Assembly: GCA_033398695.1 (NCBI GenBank) | Contig: CM065811.1 | Span: forward strand, 117,847,501 to 117,911,500 | From: Orobanche coerulescens | Lineage: Eukaryota > Streptophyta > Magnoliopsida > Lamiales > Orobanchaceae | Length of the DNA: 64,000 nt | Reading direction: 5' to 3' | Shown: piece by piece, positions 39,662-50,082 of the stretch | How the letters are laid out: each line of letters begins with the position of its first letter | How positions within the stretch are numbered: position 1 is the stretch's first letter | Notes under the pieces: generated by a model | Databases searched by the model: none | Told to the model about the DNA's origin: nothing | What the model saw: the letters and a program-made list of their open reading frames with translations, nothing else | Program-made: the position numbers and the translations under genes

Positions 39662-39999
39662 TTTATCATCTCTCTATTAATATTAGATATTGAATATCTA
39701 ATTAAGATTTATTGGATAAATCAAATTGCGGCCTTATGAATTTAAATTAAGTTACTGGGTAATTAATTTAATTCATACATTATATTTCTTAGAGAAATAT
39801 ATTTGTATTTGATATAATTAATTAATTAGATTAATTAATTTATATAAATACCCTGGAGATTAAACGGAGTGTATTTAACAGATTCGTTTGACGAACGTCC
39901 GGTACACGAGCCGAGTGACTCGGCCCGTTTCCTAGAAATTTCCAAGAAAGCCGCCCCTTGCCTTTTTCCTTTTTGACTTGGTGTGGTCTTTGGTATTGG
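39662..39999 (+). mobile_element. Copia LTR G, piece 2
   Basis: This is the continuation of G between B and C. It is AT-rich and includes a clear TATA (TATATAAATACCC at 39840-39852), then GC-rich sequence with CGAGCCGAGTGACTCGG. It ends at ATTGG (39995-39999), one copy of the C target duplication. Confidence 0.7.
39840..39850 (+). promoter_or_regulatory. TATA box of Copia LTR G
   Basis: TATATAAATAC followed by CCTGGAGA is a plant-type TATA box in the middle of a Copia LTR. It is now separated from its downstream part by element C. Confidence 0.55.
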
Positions 40000-40487
40000 T
40001 GTAACACCCCCCAAAACCATCCGGGATATTACAGCGCCGTGGGTCCCGCGCCGGAACCCACCAGGCTAAAAATCGTTTACAAAACCAATTCAAAAACGCC
40101 AAAAGGCTGATGACGGTAATATTTTAAATACTCAAATATTTTCAAAAGCATAGTTCTCAAATACCGTCATAAAATACCATTTGAAAATACAAGGCGAAGT
40201 GCCAATTCTCGACAGTTCAAAATGTACGTTAAGCTACCACTTAAACGTACCGATAAAATAATTTGGGAAAAAGAGTTTGACGAAAATAACCCAAGTTCGT
40301 AAAATGCCCAAAAGGCCATTTTGAAAATATATACACGCAGCGGATAAAAACACAGTTCAAAATACACATTTGCAGCGGAAATGAATAACCAGAAAAGAAA
40401 TACTCGATACTCCAAAACATGCCACCGCCAGTATCACATCGAGAAGCTCATCCCTTCACGACCGCTACTAGCTCGATCTCCGAGTAC

Positions 40488-40489
40488 CT
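40488..40489 (-). promoter_or_regulatory. 3'-splice-site-like AG in the LTR of C
   Basis: On the minus strand CTGACCCCGTCGTGGGC is followed by TTTATTTTTAG/GTACTC. The AG lies 488 bp from the LTR end; the right LTR has it at 55920-55921. Confidence 0.4.
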
Positions 40490-41057
40490 AAAAATAAAGC
40501 CCACGACGGGGTCAGCCACAATACTCGATAATGATAACGATCACATCATCATAAATAATTACATACCAATGTAATAATACTGTAAGAATACTACCAATGT
40601 AAACTTACCGTCATAACCTTACCAATCCATGGCAATCCATACCAAATCGATCCTTACCATAATTCACAATTCGCATTCTCAAATGACGAAAAGAACTCAA
40701 CAACAATTATACTGCATCTTGTATTCAAACAATACCAAGTGTCCTCAAATCGTCCTCATAACTCATAAGTGCGGAAATAATCCAATCTGTGCCAAATCCT
40801 GTCCGCCGGATTACACAATCAAATCTCAACCTAGATAAACCAATAATACACAACATATCTGTAGATCAACTACCACATGATAATGATAACAAATCCCGAA
40901 CATCGACGTACAGTCCGAATGCTCATACAATCAATAACAATGATCAACCAATACATCACTGAGAATATCATCGATATGATGAGTTCCAATATGACCAACC
41001 CAAGGTCAAAGTACAACCGAAATTATCATCAACATGATGAATTCCAATACGATCGAT

Positions 41058-41198
41058 AAGGATCAACAATAACCGAGAATACCCTCAAGAAGGTAAACTC
41101 CAAACACGATCAACAAAGATCAACAATAACCGAGAATTCCCTCAACGAGGTAAACTCCAAATGATCAACAAAGGACCAACAATAACCGAGGATACCCT
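41058..41198. repeat. 56-bp tandem repeat in C LTR, left part
   Basis: The units contain CAACAATAACCGAGAATACC and ACTCCAAATGATCAAC. About 2.5 units lie before D and the rest at 51733-51819. The undisturbed array in the right LTR is 56488-56710, four units of about 56 bp. Confidence 0.85.
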
Positions 41199-41547
41199 TA
41201 CCCGGTTGTAATTCATTCATTTTCATTCAGTATTTATCAGTCTTTAATTGTCACTCAGTAATTCTCACTCATTAATAATCATTCATCATTCAGGATTCAT
41301 TCATTTGCGTTCACTGTTGGCATGTTGTAATCGTATTTCAGTTACCGATCGTCATTTCATCTCCGTTTAGAGACCGAGACGGGAGTATTATCATCTTCAT
41401 TGTGATTGATAGCCTTGTACTGGGAGTATCATCTTTGGCTTGTGTTAGACTTGTTCATTTTCACATTCGTATGATATGTCGGGTCATTCATCAGTCGTAG
41501 CGAGGAATCGGAGTTGTCGGATTTTGTTCACCTTGGCCAGCATCGAG

Positions 41548-42186
41548 TTACGGCCGTAAGGACTTTGGGTTACGGCCGTAACAAGGGTCCGTTGTTTTCA
41601 GGCCATTTTGGACGAAAGGGACTTACGGTCGTAAGGTCTTGTGATACGGCCGTAAGTTGTGCAGTCTGGCCGTAAAGGCTGGCGATTCTGACCGTACATA
41701 CATGTCCGATGAGGGTTGCCTAGGCATTTTTGGCCGAAGACGAGTTACGGCCGTAAGAAGGTGAGGATACGGCCGTAAGTGGTGTTCGTAAATTTTAGGC
41801 GTTGTCGACCAAGGGTGACTTACGGCCGTAAGGGTTGTGGCATACGGCCGTAAGTCGAGGAAGGTACGGCCGTAAGGCTTGGCCGGTTACGGTCGTACGC
41901 GGCAGTGCACAGTCGTTTGACGAAGAGGGCTTACGCCGTAAGTTTGGCGGATACGGCCGTATCATCGAGTTACGGCCGTAAGGTGTGCGGTTACGGCCGT
42001 AAGGGTATCGACGGATGTTTTGACGAAGGCGAGTTACGCCGTAACTCGAGAACAGTTCTGGCCGTAAGTGCAGCCGGCGAGCTTTCGGACGAAGCCGAGT
42101 TACGGCCATACGAGTTCTCCGGTTACGGCCGTAAGGCCGTTGACCTGGAATGTTACGGTCGTAAGAGGGCCGAGTTACGGCCGTAA
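41548..42186. repeat. Palindrome array, TTACGGCCGTAA type (D 5' LTR)
   Basis: About 20 sites of TTACGGCCGTAA or a one- to two-base variant (TACGGCCGTAA, TTACGGTCGTAA, TTACGCCGTAA) occur in 640 bp, often in pairs 10-20 bp apart and preceded by GACGAAGNCGAG. The last site (42175-42186) lies 10 bp before the TATA box. The array is extremely CpG-rich for this window. Confidence 0.9.
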
Positions 42187-42196
42187 CTTCCGGCAG

Positions 42197-42205
42197 TATT
42201 TAAGG
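42197..42205 (+). promoter_or_regulatory. TATA box of D 5' LTR
   Basis: CAGTATTTAAGGAC is conserved in both LTRs (50074-50082). A position directly after the palindrome array supports a core promoter. Confidence 0.6.
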
Positions 42206-43491
42206 ACTTGGCCGGGTCATTTTTTCCTCACTTCTTCATTTTTCCAGCTTTATCCGAGAGAGAGGCTTGAGGGAGAGATTTTGCCATCATCAATCACTTG
42301 AGTGTGTAATCTTCATCATCTTCATTCATTTGGGAAACTTGGATACTCGTTTTAACTCGTGTTCATCGGATCGAAGTGGTTGGATCTTCAAGAGGTAATT
42401 TCTTCAACACTTTGGATTTCGATTTTGTGTTGAGATATGATGCTTTGGACGTTATAATCATGTTATATGAAGGGATATGTATATGATTATGAGTTTGTAT
42501 AAGGATTCATTGGATTATTGAGGGATTATTCAAGAACACTTTGAATACAGAGTTGGATTTGTGGATTTTCGATTAATTGTTGTTATAATCACGTTTTTGG
42601 ATATTCATAACGGATTATTGATCGTATTGAAGATGTTTTGTTGGTTTTAAACACTTCTTGGGGATTTAAGGTTGGTGTTATTGAGGTTTAGTTGTAATAA
42701 ATCGAAGTTGGCCACAAAGTGTTCGATATAATGTCCCAATGAACTTGGTTTAATCGTATCGACGTTTTGAGTTCGTTATATTCGTGTTTAGTTCGTATAT
42801 TGAACGTATTGTTGGTAATTGTATTGAATTAAGGTTGTTCGAGCGACCGACACTTCATTTAGGACATTTGTTCGTGGAAGGACATTCTTCATCGGTATTA
42901 TGTAAGTTAATTCTTACTCGGTTAAAAGGATATTCATTCCTTTTGTTGTTGATCATTCATAATCATAACTCATTCATCATTGTATTAATCATATTGAGAC
43001 TTGTAATTGTCGAATAATCACTTCATTAACGAGGAACGGCGGTTCCAATCATTTCATTGAAACTATCAATCACTTCATTATCACTTTCATCTCGGTAAGC
43101 CATTCTTGACGTTGTCAGGTTATTATTATTCATTGATATTCATTATGGTCATTCTCGTTCATATGACCTTCTGGGTTCATATTGCGTGGCCGGGTGCGGA
43201 TGTGTGGAATTTTTAGTCGGGCACATGATGGCCATGTATTGGGAGTGATACATTGGACTGTGCACACGGTAACGTTTACCTCCATGAGACTAATTAGGTA
43301 CAAGGACGGGTGTGTCCGGTCATCTGTCTTGTACACTTGCACAGAACACTACGGGCGTACTATGGTACTCCTCTTCAGCGTAATTCATAACTAAGGATAT
43401 TTCATAACTTCAGATATATCATGATTGTGTAATTTCAACCCTTGAGGATTGTTGTTCTGTATAACTGACCCCGTTTGGGGATATTGTTTTT

Positions 43492-43494
43492 CAG
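43492..43494 (+). promoter_or_regulatory. 3'-splice-site-like CAG in D 5' LTR
   Basis: CTGACCCCGTTTGGGG is followed by TATTGTTTTTCAG/GTCATGGC. It lies 365 bp before the LTR end and the 3' LTR has it at 51365-51367, also 365 bp from its end. The ATG just after it opens a short ORF (MARQRHRESTLT) that is conserved in both LTRs. Confidence 0.45.
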
Positions 43495-43863
43495 GTCATG
43501 GCAAGGCAAAGGCACAGGGAGAGCACGTTGACGGCGGGGAGTCCCAGTGATACTAGAAGGGGGCCCCAGTCCTTTCAGTCATTTATTCAGTCATTATGTT
43601 TCCTTTATTTATTCCGCTGCAGACATTCCGTTTGAATACTCATTTCATTCAGTGTCGTGTATTTTATCGTCACATAAGATACACATGTATTCTATATTAT
43701 CCTGGGTGTGTTGTATGAAACTCCTAATCGGAGTAATTGATGTTGTAATGTGGTTCGGTACTACATTTACCCTGTGTAATTCATCCTTTTTCTTTCGCCT
43801 GGTGGGTCCCAGTCGGGGGTCCACGGCACTGTAATATCCGCCTAGTTTGGGGTGTTACAGAGT

Positions 43864-43875
43864 TGGTATCGGAGC
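43864..43875 (+). other. Primer binding site of element D
   Basis: TGGTATCGGAGC begins 4 bp after the 5' LTR and matches, with one mismatch, the complement of plant initiator-Met tRNA 3' end (TGGTATCAGAGC). Confidence 0.9.
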
Positions 43876-44326
43876 GTGGTTTTGAATACTACCCTCCAAG
43901 TCATGTCTCATTTGAAATCATCGTCATCGGACTAGTATCATTGGACTTTCGCGTCACGTGTGGCCTGTGCAAATGCCGAGCCAATCAGACCAAGAACTGA
44001 AAGATTTCTAACGCCATGGTATAATTTCTGGCAAGAATCATTCATTCATAATTCATCAGTTAACAATCCTCAACCATTATTTTCTTTGACCAGGACGGTC
44101 ATGTTAACTCGATAATCACTCAATTCATTTCATTATTCAGTTGTTGATCAGGAAGATCAAATCATTAATTATGTTAACTTGTTCAAGATAATTTTGTCAC
44201 CTCAGTTAATCATTCATGTAATCACTGTGTTAGAGCGTGTATGCTCATTTTCATCATCTCATGTCATAATCATAACGTGATATTCATGCGGGAAATATAA
44301 TCATCATGTGACTTTCCTACTTCAGT
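43876..44326 (+). other. Untranslated leader of element D
   Basis: AT-rich sequence between the primer site and gag, with ATTCATT repeats and no ORF of note. It would contain the packaging signal, but none can be identified by eye. Confidence 0.6.
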
Positions 44327-45621
44327 ATGGAAAGAGCTGGCAGAGGACGAGGAGGACGAGGCCGTGGAGCGGGCCGAATCTCGAGAGCTCGTATGAATAC
44401 ACGTGCAAACGCGAGAAATAATGCTAATTCTTTGAGCAGCGACGCTGCCACTCATTCACATGGACGCGATCATTCACTAACGGGGAGTCGTACCCGGGAC
44501 ACGGCTCAGTCAGAAGGTGTCCCGGTTGACCCACTCGCTTTTATGCAGGGCATGATGGCCCAAATGACCCAGATGGCACAGCTGATGGAGACGATGCATA
44601 ACTCCGTTAATCAGAATCAACAGGCTCCTCCGTCGCCACCTCAGAGGCAAGAGAGGAATGTGAGCAATATCATCAGCGACATCTCTCGCCAGAGGCCACC
44701 TACTTTTGAGGGCTCGTCTGAGCCGGCAGATATTATTCATTGGCTCGAGCATTTCGATAAGTTGTTTGCTATGGTAGAGTGTCCCGAAGGACACAAAGTT
44801 TCTGTTGCAGCTTACTACCTGGGCAAGAGCGCTCATTCTTGGTGGTTGTCGTTGAAGCCCACCGAAGGATCATGTACTTGGGATCAGTTCAAAACTCTCA
44901 TGATGGAGAGGTATTATCCGGCCCCGCTCAGAGAGGCCAAACTGTCAGAATTACTCACCCCGACCCTCGTGACGAGGATGTTCTCGCCATTGCCGAGAAA
45001 TTTCAGGAACTTCTTCCGTTTGCCTCATCTATCATTCATTCAGAGGCAGATAAGATTAAGTATTTCAGCAAGAGGCTGAAACCCCGTATGAGACTACAGT
45101 TGCTTAATCATAATTACACCACGTTGGCTGAATTCATTGAGAAAGCTCTTACCTACGAGCTTACTGCTAAAGAGATTGCTAAGCAGCAACCTGCATCTGC
45201 TAGCAAGAAGTCCAAGAACCGTAATCAGTCTGAAGGCAGTCAGGCCACTTTCAAGAAACCTCGTGCGGGCTCTGCTTTTTCTGAGCGACCTCCTGTGACG
45301 TCTAAACCCGCGGAATCTCAGTCACGAGCGTCCAGCTCGGCCATCACCTGTTATAAATGTGGGGATCTTGGTCATGTCAGCACCAAGTGTCCGAGACAGT
45401 CTGTCACTTGTCACAACTGTGGAATTGTTGGGCATAAGGCCCGTTTTTGCCGTAGGGACTCCAAACCTACTCAGACGTCATCTCAAGCCCCTAAACAGTC
45501 AGCCGTTCAGAATCAGGCCACTCAATCAGCGTCGTTTAAAACGACAGGAGCGACTAAAGGTGGAGCCTATAGCCGTGACAGGAGCGTCGGTCGGACTAGC
45601 AAGCCCGGATTTATGAGATGA
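44327..45621 (+). pseudogene. gag: Element D gag
   Basis: The start MERAGRGRGGRGRG is at 44327. An Arg/Gly-rich N part is followed by a Met/Gln-rich part, then the capsid domain from PPTFEGSSEPADIIHW to YYPAPLREAKLSELL. The frame shifts at about 44950-44975, after which the second frame continues DEDVLAIAEKFQELLPFASS to residues near 45180. Two CCHC knuckles, CYKCGDLGHVSTKC and CHNCGIVGHKARFC, lie at 45352-45450. The nucleocapsid knuckles bind the RNA genome. One frameshift is the only clear lesion. Confidence 0.93.
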
Positions 45622-46288
45622 AGAAGACCGATGATCCAGAGGCCCGAATGATCTCGGGTATACTCGATATTCTATCTCAACTTTGTGTGTACCCTTTTTG
45701 ATCTTGGTGCATCGCATTCATTCATTTAAGTCATGTTTGAGTAGACTAAATGCAGGTAGTGCTACTAGTTGTGAGCCTTATGTCATTGGCCTACCTGATG
45801 GTAGACGAATTATCGGTAATCGTGAGATTCAGAATTGTCCAATTCAGTTTCATGGTCGTGTATGGCCAGCGGACCTAATCGTAGTAGATTTGCCGAGGGA
45901 CGACGTCATCTTGGGTATTGATTGGATGGATCGTCATGATGCCATCATTAGTGTCCGTAAGCGTATGATCACTATCATTTCAGACGATGGGGTCGAATGT
46001 GTATTTCAGGGAGGTAATCCCGGCTGTTCGGGTAAGGTCATTAATTTGATGAAAGCAGTGCGATTACTCAGTCAGGGATGTGTTGGTTATTGGTGCTTCA
46101 TGACCAAAACCGAGAAGTCATCAGTAATGTTGACGGATATTCCGGTAGTGAGGGAGTATGCCGACGTTTTTCCAGACGAGTTACCTGGTTTGCCTCCACA
46201 GAGAGATGTGGAATTCACGATTGAGTTGGAGCCTGGTACGTCTCCGATATCGAAGGCACCGTACCGGATGGCCCCGACCGAAATGTAG
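45622..46288 (+). pseudogene. pol: Element D protease and connecting region
   Basis: The protease active site at 45700 reads DLGASHSFI instead of DTGAS, and frameshifts flank it. It continues SCEPYVIGLPDGRRIIGN and VVDLPRDDVILGIDWMDRHDA, which define the retropepsin fold. VREYADVFPDELPGLPP marks the start of RT. The frame stops at TAG 46286, in a place where pol should read through, and a 1-base deletion follows at about 46350. Confidence 0.9.
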
Positions 46289-47590
46289 GAATTAAAGAAC
46301 CAACTTGAGGAGTTGTTCGAGAAGGGTTATATACGACCGAGTGCGTCTCCGTGGGAGCACCAGTGTTGTTTGTCAAGAAGAAGGATGGTTCGTTTCGTTT
46401 GTGTATTGATTATCGGGAGCTGAACAGGGTGACAATCAAGAATAAATATCCCTTACCCCGTATTGATGATCTTTTAGATCAACTTCAGGGAGCTTCAGTA
46501 TTTTCCAAGATCGACTTAAGATCTGGATATCACCAGTTGCGGATTCGAGAGTCGGATATCGCGAGGACGGCGTTTCGAACACGTTATGGTCATTATGAGT
46601 TCGTAGTTATGCCGTTCGGGCTAACTAATGCACCTGCGGTATTCATGGAGTTAATGAATCGGGTTTTCATTGACTTTTTAGATCAGTTTGTTGTTGTCTT
46701 CATCGATGATATTTTGATTTATTCTCGTATCCGAGAGGATCACGAGGTTCATCTTCATCAGGTTCTCGACGTGTTGAGACGAGAGCAACTTTATGGAAAG
46801 TTTTCCAAATGTGAGTTTTGGATGTCCGAAGTGACTTTTCTCGGACATGTAATTTCATCAGATGGAGTTCGTGTCGACCCTCAGAAGACGGAGGCTATCC
46901 GAGACTGGTTACCTCCGAAGAATGTTAAGGAAATCCGAAGTTTTCTCGGATTAGCGGGCTATTATCGGCGATTTGTGGAGGGATTTTCTAGAATCGCTCA
47001 ACCCTTGCCGAACCTTTTGCGAAAGGATAAGAAATTCACGTGGTCCGATGCGTGTCAGCGGAGTTTTGAGGAACTCAAGAGCCGGTTAATGTCAGCACCT
47101 GTACTTTCCTTGCCGCAAGGGACGGAGGGATTTGTGGTTTATAGTGATGCGTCCGGACAGGGTCTCGGATGTGTACTCATGCAGAATGGGAAGGTTATTG
47201 CTTATGCTTCACGGCAATTGAGACCTTACGAGGTTAACTATCCGACTCACGACCTGGAACTAGCAGCCGTGGTGTTCGCATTGAAGATTTGGCGTCATTA
47301 TCTTTATGACGTTACTTGTCAGATATTCACCGATCATAAGAGTTTAAAGTATATATTTACTCAGAAGGAGTTAAATATGCGACAGAGACGGTGGTTGGAA
47401 TTAATCAAAGATTATGATATTGAGATCCTTTATCACCCGGGCAAGGCGAACGTTGTCGTCGACGCCTTGAGTCGTAAGTCCATTCAGGAGCAGATGCTTG
47501 CTCGTTTAACAGTTCAGAAGGAGCTCCAGCAAGAATTCCTTAGACCCGAGATCGAGTGCAGCCCGGAGTTCGGGGACGACTTTGTATGTT
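46289..47590 (+). pseudogene. pol: Element D reverse transcriptase and RNase H
   Basis: After the TAG stop, RT starts [18 protein letters not shown], shifts frame at 46350 and continues open from [20 protein letters not shown] to 47590. RT motifs are [41 protein letters not shown] (active-site Asp pair intact) and [10 protein letters not shown]. RNase H has VVYSDAS, the Glu in [19 protein letters not shown] and VVDALSRK. Both enzymes look catalytically intact within this piece. Confidence 0.95.
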
Positions 47591-47824
47591 AGAGATTTCA
47601 TCGTCACTTGAGGGGGAAATCAGGGAGAATCAAGGTTCAGACCCAGCATTGTTACGCATCCGTGAGGATGTGGTTCAGGGGAAAGCCCCTGGATTTGTGG
47701 TCCACGAGGATGGACTTTTGAGGTTTAAGAATCGGTTGTGCGTACCGGCGAATGACGAGTTGAAAAACTCTATTTTGAGAGAAGCTCATGCTACCCTTAT
47801 ACTGTTCATCCGGGGTCCAGCAAG
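47575..47824 (+). pseudogene. pol: Element D integrase N-terminal piece
   Basis: A frameshift at about 47575-47590 moves the frame to [12 protein letters not shown], then LLRIREDVVQGKAPGF and the zinc-domain His in LREAHAT. A second 1-base deletion near 47795 changes frame again just before the second His (in VHPGSSK). Confidence 0.85.
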
Positions 47825-49036
47825 ATGTACAAGGACTTGAAACAAAATTACTGGTGGAGTAATATGAAGCGAGAAGTCGCAGAATTTGTTTCGAGATGCT
47901 TAACCTGTCAACAAGTCAAGATTGAACATCAGCGACCGGCGGGTATGTTGAAACCTCTCCCTATTCCAGAGTGGAAGTGGGAAGACATTTCTATGGATTT
48001 CATCACGAGTTTGCCGACGAGTCGTCGTGGCATGAATACGATCTGGGTGATTGTGGACCGCTTAACTAAATCAGCTCATTTCCTTGAGATCAAGGATACA
48101 TGGGGTCCCGAGAGACTGGCTCAGTTGTTCATCAAGGAGATAGTGAGACTGCGCGGTACTCCTAAGAGTATCGTTTTCGATCGTGACGGACGATTTGTGT
48201 CTCATTTCTGGAAATCAGTTCATCGTGCTATGGGGACTCAGCTCAATCTCAGTACCGCTTTTCATCCTCAGTCAGACGGACAATCAGAGAGGACTATTCA
48301 GACATTAGAGGACATGTTGAGGGCATGCGTCCTCGATTGGAAGGACGATTGGGAAGCCCAACTACCATTGATCGAGTTCACGTATAATAATAGCTGGCAT
48401 GCTTCCATTAAGATGGCACCTTACGAGGCCTTGTACGGTCGTCGTTGTCGATCTCCTTTGTGTTGGGATGACTTGTCAGAATCAATCGGCACCGAGCCCG
48501 ATATGCTTATAGCCGCCCGGGAGAAGGTAGCTTTGATCAAGAGTCGTATGTTGACAGCTCAGAGTCGACAGAAATCATATGCGGATAATCGTCATCGACC
48601 ACTTGAGTTCGAGACGGCTGACCACGTTTTGGTCAAGGTATCCCCGAGTCGAGGTATTGTCCGTTTCGGAAAACGGGGGAAGTTGAGTCCGAGATTCATT
48701 GGACCGTTTGAAATTTTGGACCGAGTAGGCGATTTAGCTTATCAATTGGCTTTACCTCCGGCATTGAGTCGAATTCATAATGTGTTTCACGTCTCTCAGT
48801 TGCGGAAGTATGTTGCCGACCCGAGCCACATACTTCAGTTTGACGAAATCGAGATCGCGGATGATCATTCGTACGAGGAGCGTCCTGTACGAGTGTTGGA
48901 GCGGCGAATCAAACAGTTGAGGAGCAAGACGATCCCTTTGGTCAAGATTCAGTGGTCCAGACACGGAGTCGAAGAGGCCACTTGGGAAACCGAGGAGAAT
49001 ATGCGGGAGAGTTATCCCGAGTTGTTTGACCCTTAG
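47825..49036 (+). CDS. pol: Element D integrase core and chromodomain (open 403-codon frame)
   Basis: This open frame has no internal stop. It contains CLTCQQVK (zinc-binding Cys pair), the DDE core with Asp in MDFITSLP, Asp in VFDRDGRF and Glu in SDGQSERTIQ, then the C-terminal GPFEILDRVGDLAYQLALP and SQLRKYV. The last about 50 residues, RPVRVLERRI to YPELFDP, form a chromodomain with IQWSRHGVEEATWE, used by chromoviruses to target histone-marked chromatin. It needs upstream frames to be a true polyprotein. Confidence 0.93.
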   Translation: MYKDLKQNYWWSNMKREVAEFVSRCLTCQQVKIEHQRPAGMLKPLPIPEWKWEDISMDFITSLPTSRRGMNTIWVIVDRLTKSAHFLEIKDTWGPERLAQLFIKEIVRLRGTPKSIVFDRDGRFVSHFWKSVHRAMGTQLNLSTAFHPQSDGQSERTIQTLEDMLRACVLDWKDDWEAQLPLIEFTYNNSWHASIKMAPYEALYGRRCRSPLCWDDLSESIGTEPDMLIAAREKVALIKSRMLTAQSRQKSYADNRHRPLEFETADHVLVKVSPSRGIVRFGKRGKLSPRFIGPFEILDRVGDLAYQLALPPALSRIHNVFHVSQLRKYVADPSHILQFDEIEIADDHSYEERPVRVLERRIKQLRSKTIPLVKIQWSRHGVEEATWETEENMRESYPELFDP

Positions 49037-49054
49037 TTTCGGGGACGAAACTCT

Positions 49055-49071
49055 TTTTAAGGGGGGGAGTA
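49055..49071 (+). other. PPT of element D
   Basis: TTTTAAGGGGGGGAGTA ends at the 3' LTR start. Confidence 0.9.
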
Positions 49072-49424
49072 TGTAATACCCGGTTGTAATTCATTCATTT
49101 TCATTCAGTATTTATCAGTCTGTAATTGTCACTCAGTAATTCTCACTCATTAATAATCATTCATCATTCAGGATTCATTCATTTGCGTTCACTGTTGGCA
49201 TGTTGTAATCCTATTTCAGTTACCGATCGTCATTTCATCTCCGTTTAGAGACCGAGACGGGAGTATTATCATCTTCATTGTGATTGATAGCCTTGTACTG
49301 GGAGTATCATCTTTGGCTTGTGTTAGACTTGTTCATTTTCACATTCGTATGATATGTCGGGTCATTCATCATTCGTAGCGAGGAATCGGAGTTGTCGGAT
49401 TTTGTTCACCTTGGCCAGCATCGA

Positions 49425-50062
49425 GTTACGGCCGTAAGGACTTTGGGTTACGGCCGTAACAAGGGTCCATTTTTTTCAGGCCATTTTGGACGAAATGGAC
49501 TTACGGCCGTAAGGTCTTGTGATACGGCCATAAGTTGTGCAGGTACGGCCGTAAGGCTGGCCGGTTACGGCCGTACATGTCCAGCAGGCTGCCTAGGCAT
49601 TTTTGGCCGAAGACGAGTAACGGCCGTAAGAAGGTGAGGATACGGCCGTAAGTGGTGTTCGTAAATTTTAGGTGTTGTCGACCAAGGGTGACTTACGGCC
49701 GTAAGGGTTGCGGCATACGGCCGTAAGTCGAGGAAGGTACGGCCGTAAGGCTTAACTGTCTGGCCGTCTGGCAGGGTGCCTGGTCGTTTTCGACGAAAAG
49801 GGCTTACGCCCGTAAGTTTGGCCGGATACGGCCGTATCATCCGAGTTACGGCCGTAAGGTGTGCGGTTACGGACGTAAGGGTGTCGACGGATGTTTTTGA
49901 CGAAGGCGAGTTACGCCCGTAACTCAGGAACGGTTACGGCCGTAAGTCTGTCGGCAGGCTTTCGGACGAAGCCGAGTTACGGCCGTACGAGTTGGCCGGT
50001 TACGGACGTAAGGCCGTTGACCTGGAATTTTACGGCCGTAAGAGGGCCGAGTTACGGCCGTA
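49425..50062. repeat. Palindrome array, TTACGGCCGTAA type (D 3' LTR)
   Basis: The same architecture as 41548-42186, with about 20 sites. Some sites are complete here but shortened in the 5' LTR (TTACGCCCGTAA versus TTACGCCGTAA), and one block near 49545-49580 is very different from its 5' partner. Confidence 0.9.
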
Positions 50063-50073
50063 ACTTCCGGCAG

Positions 50074-50082
50074 TATTTAAGG
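50074..50082 (+). promoter_or_regulatory. TATA box of D 3' LTR
   Basis: TATTTAAGG as in the 5' LTR. If active it would drive transcription outward into the LTR of C. Confidence 0.55.

Larger units (their letters stand above)
40000..41198 (-). repeat. 3' LTR of element C, part 1
   Basis: It starts TGTAACACCCCCCAAAACC. It matches 55436-56620 nearly base for base, with few differences (for example CGCCGTGGGTCCCGCGCC versus TAGTGGGTCCTG at 40034-40052). Element D interrupts it in a tandem repeat at 41198. Confidence 0.93.
41199..43859 (+). repeat. 5' LTR of element D
   Basis: It starts TACCCGGTTGTAATTC, five bases short of the 3' LTR start TGTAATACCCGG, and ends TTTGGGGTGTTACA. Differences from the 3' LTR are few outside the palindrome array. 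TATA is at 42197-42205 and an acceptor-like CAG at 43492-43494. Confidence 0.95.

Noticed and set aside
41795..42186. ORFs rich in TAVRPYGRN words on both strands
   Set aside because: They are translations of the TTACGGCCGTAA palindromes, which read similarly in several frames. No coding evidence.
41548..42190. CRISPR array
   Set aside because: The repeats are 12 bp palindromes of uneven spacing, inside an LTR of a plant retrotransposon. There are no constant spacers or cas genes.
43864..43875. tRNA gene fragment
   Set aside because: The 12-bp match to initiator-Met tRNA is a primer binding site, placed 4 bp from an LTR. No cloverleaf is present.
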